The notes beneath the pieces were generated by a model. It did no database searches. It was given only the letters and a program-made list of their open reading frames with translations, and was not told the DNA's origin. Positions 15,295 to 23,590 of a stretch of DNA of 64,000 nucleotides are shown one piece after another. Every line of letters begins with the position of its first letter. Position 1 is the stretch's first letter. The position numbers and the translations under genes are program-made. Origin of the DNA: Granulosicoccus sp045110475 (GTDB lineage Bacteria > Pseudomonadota > Gammaproteobacteria > Granulosicoccales > Granulosicoccaceae); contig JBGCGC010000022.1 in NCBI GenBank assembly GCA_045110475.1, forward strand, positions 1 through 64,000, read 5' to 3'.

Positions 15295-17448
15295 TTAGCT
15301 CTCGTTAGCAGCGCGTAGTTTATTCAGAACGTCTTTGACTGGGCCACGGCGGTGAGCATATCCGATCGCTTCTGACAGTGTATCCAGATCGGTTTGTAGT
15401 ATTACCGGGTCCTGTCTTGAGGCCCAGTAGAGTGGCCCACCTAACCAGCGTGGAAATCCATAGCCATTGGTAAGCGCTACGTCCACATCTGATGGATGCT
15501 GTGCGATTCCCTCGTTTAATAGAAGTGCAGCTTCATTAATGATTGCCGCCAATAGTTGGCGTTGAATAGTAACGGTATTGATGTCAATCGGCGTTATGCC
15601 AGCAGCTTTACGTGCATCGTTTATTATCGTTTGAACGTCCAAGGATACTGTAGGTTTATTACCGTCATAGTCGTACCATCCGTTTGCTGTCTTTAGACCA
15701 AGTCTGCCAGATTCACACAGTCTGTCGGCTATAACGACATAACGTGCTTTAGGGTCTCGCGTTAGTGCATGTCGTTTTCGCATTGCCCAGGCGATATCCA
15801 GACCAGACATGTCTGATACCAGGAAGGGGCCCATGGCAAAACCAAATTCCTGTGCAGCGTTGTCGACAGATTCGGGTGTCGCACCGTCCAGTACAAGCAG
15901 TTCTGCGCGTCGACGGTAAGCACTGTAAATACGATTTCCGATAAAGCCTTCGGCAACGCGTGCAACGATTGGCTGCTTTTTCAGAGTGCGAGCAAGTTTA
16001 AGTGCAGTGGCAAGCGTACTGTCCGAAGTGGTTGCACTTCGTACGACCTCAAGCAAAGGCATGATATCGGCTGGGCTAAAAAAATGCAGGCCTACAAAGC
16101 GTTCAGGATGGGTCATGCCTGCGCTCATTTGATCGATATCCAGGTATGAGGTATTTGTTGCAATCGTGATGTTAGACGGCACGATGTTTTCCAGGCTAGA
16201 CAGAATATCTTTTTTCACATCCATGTCTTCAAAGACAGCTTCAATCACCAAATCACAGTAGCCAAGGTCACTGAGTCTGGTCGTGCAATTGAGTGCTTCA
16301 AGGCGAGATAGATAGTCTTGATTTGTGAGATGCTGACGCGCAACACTTTTTTCCAGGTGTTGTCTGATTTTATCTTTAGCAGTCTGTAAGGTCTGTGCAT
16401 CGCGTTCTACCATGGTTACTGAAAGACCAGAGGCTAGAAAAGCTCGTGCTATTCCTTGTCCCATTGTGCCGCCACCAACGACACCAATCACATTAATATT
16501 GCGGGCCATTTTCAAGTCTATGCCGTCTACGGTACTTGCACGTCGCTCCGCAAAGAAGAGATACCGCAGAGCAAAAGCGTCATCACTTAATCGAAGTTCT
16601 TGAAAGACGTCACGTTCAGTAGCAAGCATCTCGGCACCGTTGGCCGTACCTGCAGCTTTAACCAACTTTATCGCTTCAGCGATATTGGGCCGACCTTTTC
16701 CGCGAGTGATCGCTTTTTTTTCAGCCCTGTCAATTTTTGAAGGGTCCTCGTACGGAACCATCTGGCTTATCGATAATCGTTTTGTCAGCTGACGGGAGTT
16801 AATAAAGGTAATCGCACTTGCCAATAAGTCCTGTTCGGCCAGCGCGTCAATAAGGCCAAGGTCAAAGGCTTCGCTTGCGGCTATTCTGGATCCATTGCAA
16901 ATCATTGTGATGGCGACGCTTAACCCGACAAGTCTAGGTAAGCGCTGTGTGCCTCCCGCACCTGGAACAAATCCCAGTGTCACCTCAGGCAGACCCAATT
17001 TTGTATCAGACATGGCAACACGATAATCGCAGCCGAGTGCCAGTTCAAGCCCGCCGCCAAGTGCGACACCATGCAGCGCTGCAATAACCGGAAATTGCGC
17101 TGACTCTATTGCCTTGATAACATCAGGTAGCTCAGGTGCGCAAAGAGGTTTGCCGAATTCACGTAAATCAGAACCAGCGACGAAGCAACGTCCCACACCA
17201 CGAATAACAACCGCTGATGCGCTCTGTTGCCCAGCTTTTTCAAGTCCAGTCAGTAAGCCGTTACGCACTGCAACCGATCCCGCATTGACAGGCGGATTGT
17301 TGATCGTCAACACGGCAATCGTGCCGTGCATGCTCAAGCTGACTCTCGTGTCGCCATCAACAGAAGACGCATTGCTCATGGGCGCATTGCGCGTCTGGGT
17401 ATTCGCCACGATTGATTGCTCGTGGGTTTTCTGCGGCAGATCAGCCAA
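15295..17448 (-). CDS. Enoyl-CoA hydratase / 3-hydroxyacyl-CoA dehydrogenase fusion
   Basis: A 717-residue FadB/FadJ-type multifunctional enzyme. The N-terminal crotonase domain (about 30-215) contains HGVALGGGLELALGCDYR and LPEVTLGFVPGAGG, with both catalytic Glu. The Rossmann NAD-binding domain starts at IGVVGGGTMGQGIARA (about 320). The dehydrogenase catalytic His lies in VGLHFFSPAD, and two C-terminal 3HCDH domains follow. It hydrates an enoyl-CoA and oxidises the 3-hydroxyacyl-CoA, feeding the adjoining thiolase. The dedicated hydratase at 11682 suggests at least one crotonase handles a special substrate. No acyl-CoA dehydrogenase is encoded nearby, so the substrate may already be unsaturated or hydroxylated. 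The exact start among several candidates is uncertain; MSNASS (residue 25) is possible. Confidence 0.92.
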   Translation of the reverse strand: MADLPQKTHEQSIVANTQTRNAPMSNASSVDGDTRVSLSMHGTIAVLTINNPPVNAGSVAVRNGLLTGLEKAGQQSASAVVIRGVGRCFVAGSDLREFGKPLCAPELPDVIKAIESAQFPVIAALHGVALGGGLELALGCDYRVAMSDTKLGLPEVTLGFVPGAGGTQRLPRLVGLSVAITMICNGSRIAASEAFDLGLIDALAEQDLLASAITFINSRQLTKRLSISQMVPYEDPSKIDRAEKKAITRGKGRPNIAEAIKLVKAAGTANGAEMLATERDVFQELRLSDDAFALRYLFFAERRASTVDGIDLKMARNINVIGVVGGGTMGQGIARAFLASGLSVTMVERDAQTLQTAKDKIRQHLEKSVARQHLTNQDYLSRLEALNCTTRLSDLGYCDLVIEAVFEDMDVKKDILSSLENIVPSNITIATNTSYLDIDQMSAGMTHPERFVGLHFFSPADIMPLLEVVRSATTSDSTLATALKLARTLKKQPIVARVAEGFIGNRIYSAYRRRAELLVLDGATPESVDNAAQEFGFAMGPFLVSDMSGLDIAWAMRKRHALTRDPKARYVVIADRLCESGRLGLKTANGWYDYDGNKPTVSLDVQTIINDARKAAGITPIDINTVTIQRQLLAAIINEAALLLNEGIAQHPSDVDVALTNGYGFPRWLGGPLYWASRQDPVILQTDLDTLSEAIGYAHRRGPVKDVLNKLRAANES

Positions 17449-17579
17449 TGTCTAGCCTCCATTACTGTGAAAAGTGGGAATGGCGAGTTATCGCGGACTG
17501 TTTTTGAAATAACACTGAATCGAATTGGGACTGCTCTGGCGACGGTATTGTCTGCCGCGCAGACTTCTAGGTTACCGCA

Positions 17580-17605
17580 ATTAAAATCATATATATAGTT
17601 TTAAT
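17580..17605. promoter_or_regulatory. AT-rich dyad upstream of the dehydrogenase-thiolase operon
   Basis: ATTAAAA and TTTTAAT arms flank an ATATATAT centre; only four of 26 positions break the symmetry. It is about 130 bases upstream of the dehydrogenase start. It may be an operator for the same GntR regulator as the palindrome at 13340-13357 or simply part of an AT-rich promoter. Confidence 0.35.
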
Positions 17606-17760
17606 TTTTTATTGGTGTAGCGGCAAATTTAACTGTTTAAAGGGCAAAACACTTTGGGATCGACGCTGTCAGGTTGATGATTAAAGGTATGTTATTGATT
17701 TTATGAAGAGGAGTGCCGATCATGCGCCATCAAAATTGCTGGGGGTGGCAGGTATAAATT

Positions 17761-17786
17761 GGATTACACCGATGGATTACACCGAC
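17761..17786. repeat. 13-base tandem duplication
   Basis: GGATTACACCGAT is followed directly by GGATTACACCGAC. It lies in non-coding DNA and looks like a slippage duplication. Confidence 0.7.
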
Positions 17787-17880
17787 ACGACAGGCGTGCG
17801 CATTTGATGGCAGCGGATGCTACTTTTAGTCTATCTAGAGCACTTGTCTGGAATGCTTTCTGGTATTGGGCCGGGTCTCT

Positions 17881-18513
17881 TCAGGGATTCTCGCTGACGC
17901 CGTAGCGTTCAATCAGGGCCCACACAAGTGTGCAGAATTGTGCGCTGTTAAATCGCGGGATACCCAGAATGATTAGCGTAAAGACGTTGTCCGAAATATG
18001 CAGGGGCCAGAACCCGATTTCGCTATTACCAGCGGGGTCAACAACCCCGAAAGCGCGACTGTTTACCGCAAGGCGGTCAACCAGCAGGCTGTTTCGCGTC
18101 TTTGTCATCGTATGGAAGGCGGCGGCCATGACAGCAAGCTCTTCGGCCTCCTTTTTGCCTACCCCGCTGAAGTCGAGGTACAAGCCCTGAAGAGATTCTG
18201 TCAGAACCACCTCTTGTCGCTCTGATAGTGCTGGCAAAACATGTGGAAGCAGGCTGGTCAGATTGCCCTCGGGTAGTGTGACTGGCAGTTCACTTAATAT
18301 GACGAAGCCTGACTTTTGCAGTTCGAAAATACTCTCCTTATCCAGACTGGCAAACACTGATAATTCAGGTGATATCTGGGTTCCGAGTATCCTGCGCAAT
18401 AGCTGGCGGGCAATTGTCGGTTCGTTATTTTCAACTGCGTAATAGCATCCAGCCGGTGTGACTGTGACAAATTGGTTGGGCTCGGTATCCGCCTGAAGTA
18501 GCGTGGTGCTCAT
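17881..18513 (-). CDS. Roadblock-like partner of a small GTPase (fourth gene of the operon)
   Basis: A 210-residue cytoplasmic protein without clear homologues in memory. The C-terminal half (about 90-205) alternates strands and helices as in the roadblock/LC7 fold, including the segment LTESLQGLYLDFSGVGKKEA followed by a long helix AEELAVMAAAFHTM. Roadblock proteins such as MglB act on Ras-like GTPases. The N-terminal half (about 1-85) is a separate domain with no recognisable motif. The gene overlaps the GTPase stop by four bases (ATGA at 18510-18513), so the two are made together. The roadblock assignment is inference. Confidence 0.6.
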   Translation of the reverse strand: MSTTLLQADTEPNQFVTVTPAGCYYAVENNEPTIARQLLRRILGTQISPELSVFASLDKESIFELQKSGFVILSELPVTLPEGNLTSLLPHVLPALSERQEVVLTESLQGLYLDFSGVGKKEAEELAVMAAAFHTMTKTRNSLLVDRLAVNSRAFGVVDPAGNSEIGFWPLHISDNVFTLIILGIPRFNSAQFCTLVWALIERYGVSENP

Positions 18514-19061
18514 GCTGGCTGGCTCAATCGTGCTGCCGCCAGTGAAGCACGGATCAGGACGATAACATCATGGCGTGAGCGTGGGTCTGCCTCAAGTACT
18601 GGCACGCGCATTTGGCGTTCAGTAAAGTAGTCGCGATAGCGCTGCAGCTCTTTGTCGGTATCGCCGGCTAATCGTGTCACACCGACAACAAGCTGTCGTT
18701 TCTCTATCATGGCATCAAAGGCATCCAGATAGATCCGCATTTCTTCAAAGACGTCAGGGCTGTCGTTGTTGGCCAGTAACACCACACCTGCCGTACCCTT
18801 GGCCAGAACACTCCACATGAAGTCGAATCGCTTCTGGCCAGGCGTACCATACAGATGAACCTTGAGACCGTCGTCGAGCCAGACCACATTGAAATCCATG
18901 GCAACTGTTGTGCTGTTTTTCTGAAGATGTGTATCGTCAGAGGGCAACACTTCCGTTGTGAGAATCGGGGTGTCGCTGGCTGAAGCAACGGCGGTGGTTT
19001 TGCCCACACCGACTGATCCTGCGATCAGCACTTTGCAAATTTGCGTGTCTTCAGGTCCCAT
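18510..19061 (-). CDS. Small Ras-like GTPase (COG2229/MglA-like)
   Basis: A 183-residue G domain. The P-loop is GSVGVGKTT (residues 15-23). The switch II region reads YGTPGQKRFDFMW (71 onward), typical of the prokaryotic MglA/COG2229 branch. The expected specificity motif NKxD is not present: after the strand QLVVGV the sequence is TRLAGD (129-134). Either the base-contacting residues are unusual or nucleotide specificity is relaxed. Start ATG 19061 lies inside the end of the upstream gene (overlap 11 bases). In other bacteria such GTPases set cell polarity or work with roadblock proteins as switches; the operon context agrees with this. Confidence 0.85.
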   Translation of the reverse strand: MGPEDTQICKVLIAGSVGVGKTTAVASASDTPILTTEVLPSDDTHLQKNSTTVAMDFNVVWLDDGLKVHLYGTPGQKRFDFMWSVLAKGTAGVVLLANNDSPDVFEEMRIYLDAFDAMIEKRQLVVGVTRLAGDTDKELQRYRDYFTERQMRVPVLEADPRSRHDVIVLIRASLAAARLSQPA

Positions 19062-20220
19062 GGCTATTTTCTATGTTCATCACACCAATCGTTCGGGCGG
19101 CGTTGAATAACGACACAGCGTGCCGAGGTTCGCATCGCACCTGTTCCACTATCTGTGGCAGGGTTGCAGGCTCATGTGCCCATGCTGCGACTATCTCCAG
19201 ACAGTCGGGAACGAGTTCCAGACGCGTAATGTTCGGCCAGTGACGCAAGCTGCATACAGTATCGATATCAAAACCCAGAGGTAATCGGCCTTGCGAGCTG
19301 AACAGCGCACTTAACCAGCAAAATGAGTGGGCACCAAACCCGTATCGTTTGGTACGGTTAAGAATGTCGATAACACTGTTGACGTCGTTCTTGTCGTACT
19401 TGAGGACGGTCATTTCCCCTTCTTCCCAATCCTGGAACACCAGGTTGACATTGCGTTTGTATTCGAGCGACAAGGAGCTGTACACCTTGTTAAGCGTTGG
19501 CAGAATGAAAATGTCCGAATCGGGCAATTTCAATTGCGCAGCTCTCACTGCCGGTTCGGAACGGAAAACGATGGACGCGATGGTCTCACTAAGACACCTT
19601 GCCGGATCCACTCTGTGCTCACTACTGTAGGGATCACGTAAGTCGTCGAGGCTGCGAGGTGGTCCGCATAGCAGATCTATTTTTGCTTGGTAGCGCTCTA
19701 TTTTCTTCATGGTAGACAACGTAGGCGGGCTGGATAGCGCCGCGTCATTGGTTCTGAAATAGGCCGGCGTTTTAATCACCTCTTCATCGATCTCGTGAGG
19801 ACGTCGGGTCAGTTTGGGCAGAGCGTCCGTGCTGTCCGATTCTTGTAGATCTTCATAGTGGTTTACTTCGTGAAGAGCCTCGTTGAGCTGTCGCAAGGCT
19901 GTTTGTGCTGCGTCCTCCAGTGCTGTGCTGTCCAGCGGCTTGTTCACAATGATAGCGCCACGAACATGCGGCTGTCGTGCGGCGAGTACAATCAGTGCAA
20001 CACCTGAGCGCCATTCTCCGGATTCAAGGCGTGCCTTCGTGCCGGGATGGTCATGATCAATAATAACTACCCTAGCGGTTTCGGTACTTTTGGCGATTGA
20101 AAACAGTCGGCTTCTGGTGTGTGTAATATAGTATTCGATAAGCGCACGCATGCGATCGCTCATCGCGGTGAGCGTTACCGTTAGAGGAAACTCCAACGCG
20201 CGATCAGAAGAGGCCATCAT
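19051..20220 (-). CDS. Pseudo-receiver protein of the GTPase operon
   Basis: A 389-residue soluble protein of unknown function. Residues 50-115 resemble a response-regulator receiver: RVVIIDHD near 50-57, a central strand ALIVLA, and IVNKPLD with Lys94-Pro95 in the place of the conserved Lys-Pro. No clear phosphorylatable Asp is seen, so it may be a pseudo-receiver. The middle (140-200) is charged and likely flexible. The C-terminal part (about 320-385) ends in helices (CLEIVAAWAH, LPQIVEQVRCEPRHAVSLFNAARTIG) that look like a winged-helix or DUF4388-like tail. It overlaps its upstream neighbour by four bases and its downstream neighbour by 11. A scaffold or effector role is inference. Confidence 0.6.
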   Translation of the reverse strand: MMASSDRALEFPLTVTLTAMSDRMRALIEYYITHTRSRLFSIAKSTETARVVIIDHDHPGTKARLESGEWRSGVALIVLAARQPHVRGAIIVNKPLDSTALEDAAQTALRQLNEALHEVNHYEDLQESDSTDALPKLTRRPHEIDEEVIKTPAYFRTNDAALSSPPTLSTMKKIERYQAKIDLLCGPPRSLDDLRDPYSSEHRVDPARCLSETIASIVFRSEPAVRAAQLKLPDSDIFILPTLNKVYSSLSLEYKRNVNLVFQDWEEGEMTVLKYDKNDVNSVIDILNRTKRYGFGAHSFCWLSALFSSQGRLPLGFDIDTVCSLRHWPNITRLELVPDCLEIVAAWAHEPATLPQIVEQVRCEPRHAVSLFNAARTIGVMNIENSHGT

Positions 20221-20642
20221 GAAGCGGGTGCAGGAGCATCGGTGACTCGGGAATGGACAAGAAGCTGAGTCATGGTGGGTAACACACGACCCTTGGTCAA
20301 TACCTGCGCAAAGTGTTCTTCGTCGTCCAGCTCTGGCAAATGTACCTGTCCATTAACAGCTTTCAGGGATTCTGCCCTTAATCGCACCAACAGCGCGGTA
20401 CCTCGGCCATTCAGCACGTAGGCCAGGTCGGCAATGGACCCTGCAAGGCGGTCGTTGAGTGCGTGTTCGTGGCAAAGTCGAATACGGCGCGTGTGCGTCA
20501 GTAAATCGTCTGGCTGGCGCACGATGCGGTAACTCAGGCTCTGCCAGAGCTGAAATAGATCCCCTGCATTTGCCACCGTAATGGGGAATTTGATATCCAG
20601 CCTGAAACAGGCGTGAACCGGATTTCTGTATGACTCCTGCAT
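20217..20642 (-). CDS. Small protein, first gene of the GTPase operon
   Basis: A 141-residue soluble protein I do not recognise. The N-terminal part (FRLDIKFPITVANAGDLFQLWQSLSYRIV) predicts strands and an amphipathic helix; the rest is helical (DRLAGSIADLAYVLNG). ATG 20642 is preferred over a longer reading (20738) because the extra segment is Cys/Ser-rich and unlike the rest. Its stop overlaps the start of the pseudo-receiver gene (ATGA), which is the main reason to treat it as real. It might be an adaptor or a localisation factor; nothing more can be said. Confidence 0.55.
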   Translation of the reverse strand: MQESYRNPVHACFRLDIKFPITVANAGDLFQLWQSLSYRIVRQPDDLLTHTRRIRLCHEHALNDRLAGSIADLAYVLNGRGTALLVRLRAESLKAVNGQVHLPELDDEEHFAQVLTKGRVLPTMTQLLVHSRVTDAPAPAS

Positions 20643-21127
20643 GTTGTTGACTTCTGTAAAGCTCCATGAATAGCCGCTTGAACAAATGGCACTGATTAAG
20701 GGCCGGGAACACAACCGTTGGCGATACGCAAGCGACAAACCTGCAAATGTTGTGCGTCAGACCATTGCTTACGCAAGGCTGACAAGGCCTGAATCACTGC
20801 TATTCGGCAACGGGACCACGACCGATTGGTAGAAAGTTCCTCCCCCATTATGAGGGATCGGCTACCCGAATGGCGAGCAACTTCCTGCAAGTTTATGAAT
20901 AGGTGCCGGTTTGGATCGGTGTATCAGGCTGGCCAGACCTGGGTATCACGCCTGCATCAACGTTTTTTTGGCAGTTAGTGAGCGCTGGTGCGAAGGATCA
21001 GTAATCGATCAGCGTTTTTAAATGTTGCTAAATGTGACATTGCTACCAATTCGCAATAGATGTCGCCTTGCGATGCACGTAGTGCATTTGACTGGCAAAC
21101 ACACCGTAGCGTGTAGACTCCCACCCC
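20643..21127. other. Divergent intergenic region
   Basis: This 485-base stretch is between the GTPase operon and the MBL-fold gene, which point away from each other, so both promoters should lie here. The dyad ATGCAC-GTA-GTGCAT (21073-21087) lies about 40 bases before the MBL start. Short open frames exist (for example 20696-20890, minus) but lack start signals and composition support. Confidence 0.5.
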
Positions 21128-22138
21128 ATGAAATACGAATTCGAATCTGCCCCTTCTCCCGCGCAACCGATAGTGGTCTGCGATGGCATACAGTGGCTGA
21201 ATATGCCTCTGCCGTTTGCATTGAATCACGTCAACTGCTGGCTTCTCGGTGAGCCGGATGAGCAAACACTGATTGACACCGGTGTTGACGACGTCGATAC
21301 ACGGGGGCACTGGCAGTCTGTTTTCAGCCATTTTGGCAGCTGGCCCCGGCATTTGCTGGCAACCCATTTCCATCCTGATCATATCGGGCTGGCTGGCTGG
21401 TTCGAGGCGCAGGGCTGTCAGAAATTCTCCGGTAGTGAAATCGAAATTGATATTGCTCACGCGCTTTGGGCAAGCGATGACCTTGCTTACGCGGAAATCT
21501 ACGAGCGTTGGTATCAAGAGCACGAATTGCCTGATGAGGTTGTGCAAACCGCGCTCAACAATGGCAACACCTATCGCGGCAAAGTCCACAGGCCGCCTGC
21601 GAAGGAGCAGTGGAGCTATCTTGTCGAGGGCCAGAGGCTTGAGATTGCACAGCGTCAGTATCAGGTCATTATCGGTCGTGGCCATGCACCGGACATGATC
21701 ATGTTGTATCGCAGCGATGATCGTGTGCTTATCGCTGCCGATCAGGTGCTGCCGGGTATTTCGCCGAACGTCAGCGTGATGCCGCGCTTGCAGGACAACA
21801 ATCCGCTCGACAGCTTTTTGCAAACCCTTGAAGCACTTGCGCAGTTACCGGAAGATACGCTGGTATTACCCTCGCATGGGTTACCTTTTCGGGGCCTTCA
21901 TGAGCGAATACAGGTGCTTCGTGAACACCATGATGTGCGCCTGCAGCAAGTCTGCGATGCCTGTTCGGAACCTCGCAGTGCGCACGCGCTGTTTCCGATC
22001 CTCTTCAGGCGCGCCCTGGATGCGCAGCAAACCTCGTTTGCTCTGGGCGAAAGTCTTGCTCACCTTCATTATCTGGAACATCAGGCAAAGATTGTGCGTT
22101 TGCAGGAAAACGGAATTACCCGGTTTCTGGCCACCTGA
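21128..22138 (+). CDS. MBL-fold metallohydrolase
   Basis: A 336-residue metallo-beta-lactamase-fold enzyme. The metal signature THFHPDHIG gives His80, His82, Asp84 and His85. Further ligands are in GRGHAPDM, AADQVLPG and PSHGLPFRG. The long helical C-terminal part (240-336) is typical of hydrolases acting on thioesters or lactones, as in glyoxalase-II/LACTB2 relatives. The substrate cannot be assigned. It stands alone between divergent and downstream promoters; carA follows after about 200 bases and a hairpin. ATG 21128 is the only good start before the first strand. Confidence 0.85.
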   Translation: MKYEFESAPSPAQPIVVCDGIQWLNMPLPFALNHVNCWLLGEPDEQTLIDTGVDDVDTRGHWQSVFSHFGSWPRHLLATHFHPDHIGLAGWFEAQGCQKFSGSEIEIDIAHALWASDDLAYAEIYERWYQEHELPDEVVQTALNNGNTYRGKVHRPPAKEQWSYLVEGQRLEIAQRQYQVIIGRGHAPDMIMLYRSDDRVLIAADQVLPGISPNVSVMPRLQDNNPLDSFLQTLEALAQLPEDTLVLPSHGLPFRGLHERIQVLREHHDVRLQQVCDACSEPRSAHALFPILFRRALDAQQTSFALGESLAHLHYLEHQAKIVRLQENGITRFLAT

Positions 22139-22245
22139 AAGAGTTACGCCGCTCAACGTTACGGGCACAACATATTGTCTGTGCCTGCGTGTAACGACAC
22201 TGGACAACAGTGGCTGTGCAGGCGTACTATTCCACAAATTTTTCG

Positions 22246-22281
22246 ACGGGGAAATCCGGCTTTCACGGCGGGTTTCTCCGT
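22246..22281 (+). terminator. Strong hairpin before carA, terminator or attenuator
   Basis: A 15-base arm (ACGGGGAAATCCGGC) pairs with GGCGGGTTTCTCCGT across a TTTCAC loop; in RNA only one position is unpaired, with two G-U pairs. TTCTATAT follows. It lies 108 bases after the MBL gene stop and 64 bases before the carA ATG. It could end the MBL transcript or, if the carA promoter lies upstream, work as an attenuator in the carA leader. Confidence 0.45.
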
Positions 22282-22345
22282 TTCTATATGCGCCTTCTAT
22301 AAGGAAGCCCCAAAGCCCGTGTCATCGACCGATTTTAACAAATCC

Positions 22346-23491
22346 ATGCGACCTGCCATTCTCGTGCTTGCTGACGGCACCGTGTTTCAGGGACGCGCAA
22401 TCGGCGTCGACGGTATGTCGGTTGGTGAGGTGGTGTTCAACACCGCCATGACCGGCTACCAGGAGATCCTGACAGATCCCTCCTACGCTCAGCAAATGGT
22501 CACGCTGACCTACCCGCACATCGGCAGCACCGGTACCAACAGCGAAGACGATGAATCCGCCTCCGTCTATTGCACAGGACTGATCATTCGTGATCTGCCG
22601 CGTTTACACAGTAATTTTCGCGCAGGGCAGACCCTGCAGGGCTTTCTCGAGCAGCACAAGGTGCTAGCCATATCGGATATAGACACACGCGCCCTCACTA
22701 GACACCTGCGCGACAAGGGTGCGCAGAACGGCTGCATCATGGCAGGTGAGGGACTGGACATTGATGCCGCGCTGGGTGCCGCAAAAGCGTTTCCCGGTTT
22801 GTCAGGTATGGACCTTGCCAAAGAGGTAACCTGTCATTCGCCTTATCAGTGGACGCAGCGCACCTGGCAACTTACAGATAGTCAGGCAAAGGTTCGAGGC
22901 GAGTCTGCAAACACTCAGTGCGTTACGGACGGACCGCATATCGTAGCCATGGATTTTGGCGTCAAGCACAACATCCTGCGACTCTTTGTAGACCGTGGTT
23001 GCCGCGTCACCGTCGTACCTGCGACCTACACTAGCGATCAGATACGTGCGCTCAAACCCGATGGTCTGTTTCTTTCCAATGGGCCTGGCGACCCTGAGCC
23101 TTGCGATTACGCCATTCGCACCATTTCCGAACTACTGGCAAGCTCATTGCCCACATTCGGCATCTGCCTCGGTCATCAGCTCCTCGCGCTTGCCTCTGGT
23201 GCAAAGACGATGAAAATGAAGTTCGGCCATCATGGAGCCAATCACCCCGTCATGGAAAACGACAGCGGGCGAGTCATGATCAGTAGCCAGAATCATGGTT
23301 TTGCGGTAGATGCCAATTCTCTGAACAACACGCTGGCGGTAACGCATGTATCGCTTTTTGATCAGTCCCTGCAGGGCATTCGACGGGTGGATGTACCGGC
23401 GATCGGATTTCAGGGGCATCCTGAAGCGAGTCCCGGGCCTCACGACGTCGAGCAATTGTTTGATCGGTTTATGGACATGCTAGCCGCATAA
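22346..23491 (+). CDS. carA: Carbamoyl-phosphate synthase, small (glutaminase) subunit
   Basis: A 381-residue CarA. The N-terminal domain begins AILVLADGTVFQGRAIG and includes NTAMTGYQEILTDPSY; the class I glutamine amidotransferase domain follows, with the catalytic Cys274 in GICLGHQLL and His/Glu in GHPEASPG. It releases ammonia from glutamine and passes it to CarB for carbamoyl phosphate, the precursor of pyrimidines and arginine. ATG 22346 fits family starts; a GTG at 22319 with AAGGA further upstream is a possible alternative. carB begins 99 bases downstream on the same strand. Confidence 0.96.
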   Translation: MRPAILVLADGTVFQGRAIGVDGMSVGEVVFNTAMTGYQEILTDPSYAQQMVTLTYPHIGSTGTNSEDDESASVYCTGLIIRDLPRLHSNFRAGQTLQGFLEQHKVLAISDIDTRALTRHLRDKGAQNGCIMAGEGLDIDAALGAAKAFPGLSGMDLAKEVTCHSPYQWTQRTWQLTDSQAKVRGESANTQCVTDGPHIVAMDFGVKHNILRLFVDRGCRVTVVPATYTSDQIRALKPDGLFLSNGPGDPEPCDYAIRTISELLASSLPTFGICLGHQLLALASGAKTMKMKFGHHGANHPVMENDSGRVMISSQNHGFAVDANSLNNTLAVTHVSLFDQSLQGIRRVDVPAIGFQGHPEASPGPHDVEQLFDRFMDMLAA

Positions 23492-23590
23492 TCTATTGTT
23501 CAAGGCAGTACGCTTAGCGAGCTGCTTCGATCAAGCAAGCTTCGACGATTCATTGCCAACAGCAGTTCGCCTATTTCCCAAATTGAAATC

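Larger units (their letters stand above)
17449..17880. other. Gene-free region between the catabolic cluster and the GTPase operon
   Basis: This 432-base stretch lies upstream of the dehydrogenase gene and downstream of the GTPase operon, both on the minus strand. No gene is supported. It holds an AT-rich dyad at 17580-17605 and a 13-base tandem duplication at 17761-17786. The dyad probably belongs to the control region of the dehydrogenase-thiolase-GST operon. Confidence 0.55.

Noticed and set aside
20696..20890. 64-codon minus-strand open frame upstream of the GTPase operon
   Set aside because: No ribosome-binding site, odd composition and no overlap with the operon; most likely chance.
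20975..21823. 282-codon frame antisense to the MBL-fold gene
   Set aside because: The opposite strand encodes a complete metallohydrolase with all metal ligands; the antisense frame has no recognisable motif.
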